7,698 nt of DNA from assembly GCA_023390155.1 (NCBI GenBank), contig JAEWDJ010000355.1, positions 1 to 7,698 on the forward strand, written 5' to 3'. Under the pieces are notes generated by a model. The model did not search any database. It had not been told where the DNA came from and saw nothing but the letters and a program-made list of their open reading frames with translations. Positions within the stretch are counted from its first letter, which is position 1; every line of letters starts with the position of its first letter. Below are positions 5,058 through 7,698 of the stretch, piece after piece. The translations under genes were made by a program, and so were the position numbers. This DNA comes from Actinomycetes bacterium. Its GTDB lineage: Bacteria; Actinomycetota; Actinomycetes; Actinomycetales; Microbacteriaceae.

Positions 5058-5102
5058 CTGGACCGCATACTCCACGCGTCGGGCGAAGTCCAGTGCGTTT
5101 TT
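5058..5102 (+). terminator. Weak candidate terminator after the CYTH gene
   Basis: CTGGAC (5058-5063) and GTCCAG (5088-5093) pair perfectly but around a 24-nt loop; TGCG and five T (5098-5102) follow. The T-run is unusual in this GC-rich window and supports the call; the long loop weakens it. The T-run overlaps the proposed -35 of the next gene. Confidence 0.35.
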
Positions 5103-5129
5103 GTGCTGCGGCGGGTGGTCGGGCATGAT
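5101..5129 (+). promoter_or_regulatory. Candidate promoter of the phosphofructokinase gene
   Basis: TTGTGC (5101-5106) and CATGAT (5124-5129) are 17 bases apart, the ideal spacing, with three and four matches to the -35 and -10 consensus. Transcription would start near 5136 and give a leader of about 33 nt with GGAG at 5161-5164, 4 nt before the ATG. Confidence 0.42.
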
Positions 5130-5168
5130 GCTCAGGGGCGTTAGAGAAACGGCGAGAGACGGAGCACC

Positions 5169-6197
<1,029 letters not shown>

Positions 6198-6215
6198 CCC
6201 TGCCGGCGGCGCCCC

Positions 6216-6244
6216 TTCTGGCTCGCAGGCGGCGGGTCTAGGCT
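6216..6244 (+). promoter_or_regulatory. Candidate promoter of the MDR oxidoreductase gene
   Basis: TAGGCT (6239-6244) is the same -10 form seen at the DUF3224 gene and near the helicase. TTCTGG (6216-6221) lies 17 bases upstream, a poor -35 at ideal spacing. Transcription would begin near 6251, leaving a leader of about 60 nt. Confidence 0.4.
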
Positions 6245-6254
6245 CCTCCTACGA

Positions 6255-6306
6255 GGATCCCTCTGCGAGGGGTCCCCTCTGCTGAGGTCTGCCGAGGAGA
6301 GAGGGG
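6255..6306 (+). promoter_or_regulatory. Repeat-rich 5' leader of the MDR gene with alternative hairpins over the ribosome site
   Basis: A 9-bp hairpin with a TGC loop forms from 6255-6263 and 6267-6275 (one G-U). GAGGGG T CCCCTC (6267-6279) is an overlapping palindrome, and CCTC/GAGG (6276-6279 with 6284-6287) gives a second hairpin. TCTGC(N)GAGG occurs three times (6262-6270, 6278-6287, 6288-6297), the last two end to end. CCCCTCT (6274-6280) is the exact complement of AGAGGGG (6300-6306), the Shine-Dalgarno, so one fold would hide it and the others leave it free. The first hairpin might also end pfkA transcripts. No known riboswitch is recognised. Confidence 0.4.
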
Positions 6307-6311
6307 CGTCT

Positions 6312-7235
6312 GTGCCCAGATTCGTCCAGTTCGAGGAGTTCGGCTCCCGCGACTTCCTGCACGTGGTGGAGCGGGAGCGGCCCTGGCCGGGGCCGGGCCA
6401 GCTGCTCGTTCGGGTGATGGCGGCGGGTCTCAACCCCATGGACCACAAGGCCTACCGGGACGAACGGGCGGCCGGGCGGATGGGCGTGACGCTCCCGAGC
6501 GGGATCGGCCAGGACTTCGCGGGCTACGTCGAGGAGCTCGGCGAGGGCGTGACCCGGTTCGCGGTCGGTGACGCGGTGCTCGGCACGGCGCCCTTCGCGT
6601 CTGTCGCCGACTTCGTGGTCGTCGCGGAGGACGGACAGGTCATCGCCAAGCCGGAGCCGCTGACGTTCGAGGTCGCCGGTGCGCTCGGCGTCGTCGGACG
6701 CACGGCGATGGCGAGCACCTCGTCGCTGAACCTGGGCGAGCACGACACGGTGCTGATCAGCGCGGCGGCCGGTGGGGTCGGCGTGCTGGCCTGCCAGCTC
6801 GCCATCCGCTGCGGCGCGACCGTGGTGGGGACGGCGAGCGACGAGAACCACGAGTTCCTGGAGGCGCTGGGCGTCATCCCGATCCGCTACGGCGACGGGC
6901 TCGCGGACCGGGTCCGGGAGGTGCTCGACGGGGAGCGGGTCACCGCGGCGCTCGACAACCACGGCGCCGACACCGTCGAGGCGGCGATCGAGCTCGGCGT
7001 GCCGGTGGAGCGCATCAACAGCATCGCGGCGTTCGGGCCGGCCGCGCAGGGGGCCCGCAATGTCGGCGGCGCCGCCGCGGGGAACGACGAGCTCGCCGAG
7101 CTGGCCGGGATGCTGGCCGAGAACGAGATCGTGCTCCCCATCGACTCCATCTACCCGATCGAGCGCACGGGGGAGGCGTACGGCCGGCTGGAGGCCGGGC
7201 ACCTGCGCGGCAAGATCGTGATCGTGACGGACTGA
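6312..7235 (+). CDS. Zinc-less MDR-family NADPH:quinone-type oxidoreductase
   Basis: This 307-aa protein is a medium-chain dehydrogenase/reductase of the quinone oxidoreductase group, which transfers hydride from NADPH to quinones or activated alkenes. The N-terminal GroES-like domain (about 1-120) shows PGPGQLLVRV, AAGLNPMDHK and GQDFAGYVEELGEGV, the standard pattern. The Rossmann domain has AAAGGVG (151-157), the nucleotide-binding loop, followed by GATVVGTAS (176-184). The structural zinc Cys cluster and catalytic Cys/His of alcohol dehydrogenases are absent, as expected in this group. The C-terminus IYPIERTGEAYGRLEAGHLRGKIVI is typical. GTG at 6312 is the start: GAGGGG (6301-6306) sits 5 nt upstream and the family N-terminus begins there. 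Substrate is unknown. The next gene begins 5 bp after the stop, suggesting one transcript. Confidence 0.92.
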   Translation: MPRFVQFEEFGSRDFLHVVERERPWPGPGQLLVRVMAAGLNPMDHKAYRDERAAGRMGVTLPSGIGQDFAGYVEELGEGVTRFAVGDAVLGTAPFASVADFVVVAEDGQVIAKPEPLTFEVAGALGVVGRTAMASTSSLNLGEHDTVLISAAAGGVGVLACQLAIRCGATVVGTASDENHEFLEALGVIPIRYGDGLADRVREVLDGERVTAALDNHGADTVEAAIELGVPVERINSIAAFGPAAQGARNVGGAAAGNDELAELAGMLAENEIVLPIDSIYPIERTGEAYGRLEAGHLRGKIVIVTD

Positions 7236-7240
7236 CGGCG

Positions 7241-7648
7241 ATGATCGACGACGACACCGCCCGCCTGCTGCGCCAGGCCGGGCTGCGCTGGCAGCCGCAG
7301 TCCGGGGACACCTTCGCGATCGACCGGCCCGGGATGGGCGGCGAGCGCTTCACCGTCAGCGAGATGACGATCGAGCCGCACCACTTCGACACCGGCACCA
7401 TCCTCGGTTTCAACGGGACCACCGAGTGGGCGCTCGACTCGCTCGCCGTCGAGGACGCCCTGTGGATCCCGCGTGAGGACCAGCTGCGCGAGCTGCTGGG
7501 CGGATCGTTCCGGCACCTGTCGCGGACTCCCGACGGCTACCGCGTGACCATCCTGCTCGGCGGGGAGGACCGGATGTTCGAGCACGACGACGCGGCGACG
7601 GCGTACGCGCAGGCGCTGCTGTCGCTCATCGGGGCGTCGGCCGGTTGA
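7241..7648 (+). CDS. Conserved-looking hypothetical protein, likely cotranscribed with the MDR gene
   Basis: This 135-aa protein has no signal peptide, membrane helix or metal-binding Cys cluster and appears soluble and acidic. Its middle is the most structured-looking part: ILGFNGTTEWALD (about residues 54-66), followed by LWIPREDQLRELLGG. I do not recognise a named domain. I have a vague memory of similar actinobacterial proteins of about 130 aa with unreliable names, so no function is given. ATG at 7241 lies 5 bases after the MDR stop and lacks a good Shine-Dalgarno, which suggests translational coupling to the upstream gene. Codon use is like its neighbours, which supports it being real. 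Confidence 0.82.
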   Translation: MIDDDTARLLRQAGLRWQPQSGDTFAIDRPGMGGERFTVSEMTIEPHHFDTGTILGFNGTTEWALDSLAVEDALWIPREDQLRELLGGSFRHLSRTPDGYRVTILLGGEDRMFEHDDAATAYAQALLSLIGASAG

Positions 7649-7652
7649 CCCC

Positions 7653-7667
7653 GCGGGCGTCGCCCGC
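7653..7667 (+). terminator. GC-rich hairpin after the last gene
   Basis: GCGGGCG T CGCCCGC is a perfect inverted repeat starting 5 bases after the stop codon at 7648; in RNA about 6 pairs with a 3-nt loop are realistic. No T-run follows. A second short hairpin, GCGCGG/CCGCGC (7685-7690 with 7693-7698), reaches the window end. Both suit an actinobacterial terminator region. Confidence 0.45.
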
Positions 7668-7698
7668 CGGCACACGGCGGCGCGGCGCGGCTCCGCGC

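Noticed and set aside
6249..7202. A 317-codon minus-strand frame opposite the MDR gene
   Set aside because: It is a shadow of the MDR gene, with no recognisable domain.

Overview
The window is a stretch of ordinary-looking, very GC-rich chromosome. Third codon positions are almost always G or C, one start is TTG and one is GTG, and several genes appear to be leaderless. Together with the protein types (a group III-like phosphofructokinase, a DUF3224 protein, a CYTH protein, a SNF2 helicase with a basic tail), this suggests an actinobacterium, probably of the Microbacteriaceae (Leifsonia/Microbacterium-like). The family assignment is inference. No IS element, phage gene, CRISPR array, tRNA or rRNA was seen.

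Layout from left to right. Positions 1-291 hold the 3' end of a copper-type P1B ATPase. After a 165-bp gap with operator-like palindromes comes a TTG-started RbsD/FucU-fold protein (457-885) that seems to lack the usual mutarotase residues. A 16-bp-stem hairpin (901-951) follows and abuts the -10 box of a small four-helix membrane protein (965-1312). A 170-bp gap with a perfect palindrome on a -10 box and a structured leader precedes a 736-aa SNF2/DEAH helicase (1483-3693). A hairpin then separates it from two convergent minus-strand genes: a 61-aa, 41 percent acidic protein (3730-3915) and a DUF3224 protein (3959-4357). Diverging from these is a CYTH protein (4436-5053), with a 22-bp near-perfect palindrome in the shared promoter region. 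Then come 6-phosphofructokinase (5169-6197), a zinc-less MDR oxidoreductase (6312-7235) and a closely spaced hypothetical gene (7241-7648).

The genes do not form one pathway. Each seems to be its own transcription unit, except the MDR/hypothetical pair, which is 5 bp apart. The most interesting signals are regulatory: (1) four genes with a TANNNT box 6-7 nt before the ATG, the leaderless signature; (2) two genes, the helicase and the MDR, whose Shine-Dalgarno sequence has a perfect upstream complement that competes with another hairpin; (3) palindromes on or near promoters. At protein level, the degenerate FucU-like protein and the mixed ATP/PPi signature of the phosphofructokinase merit a second look. 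I saw no multigene defence, secretion or biosynthetic system here.
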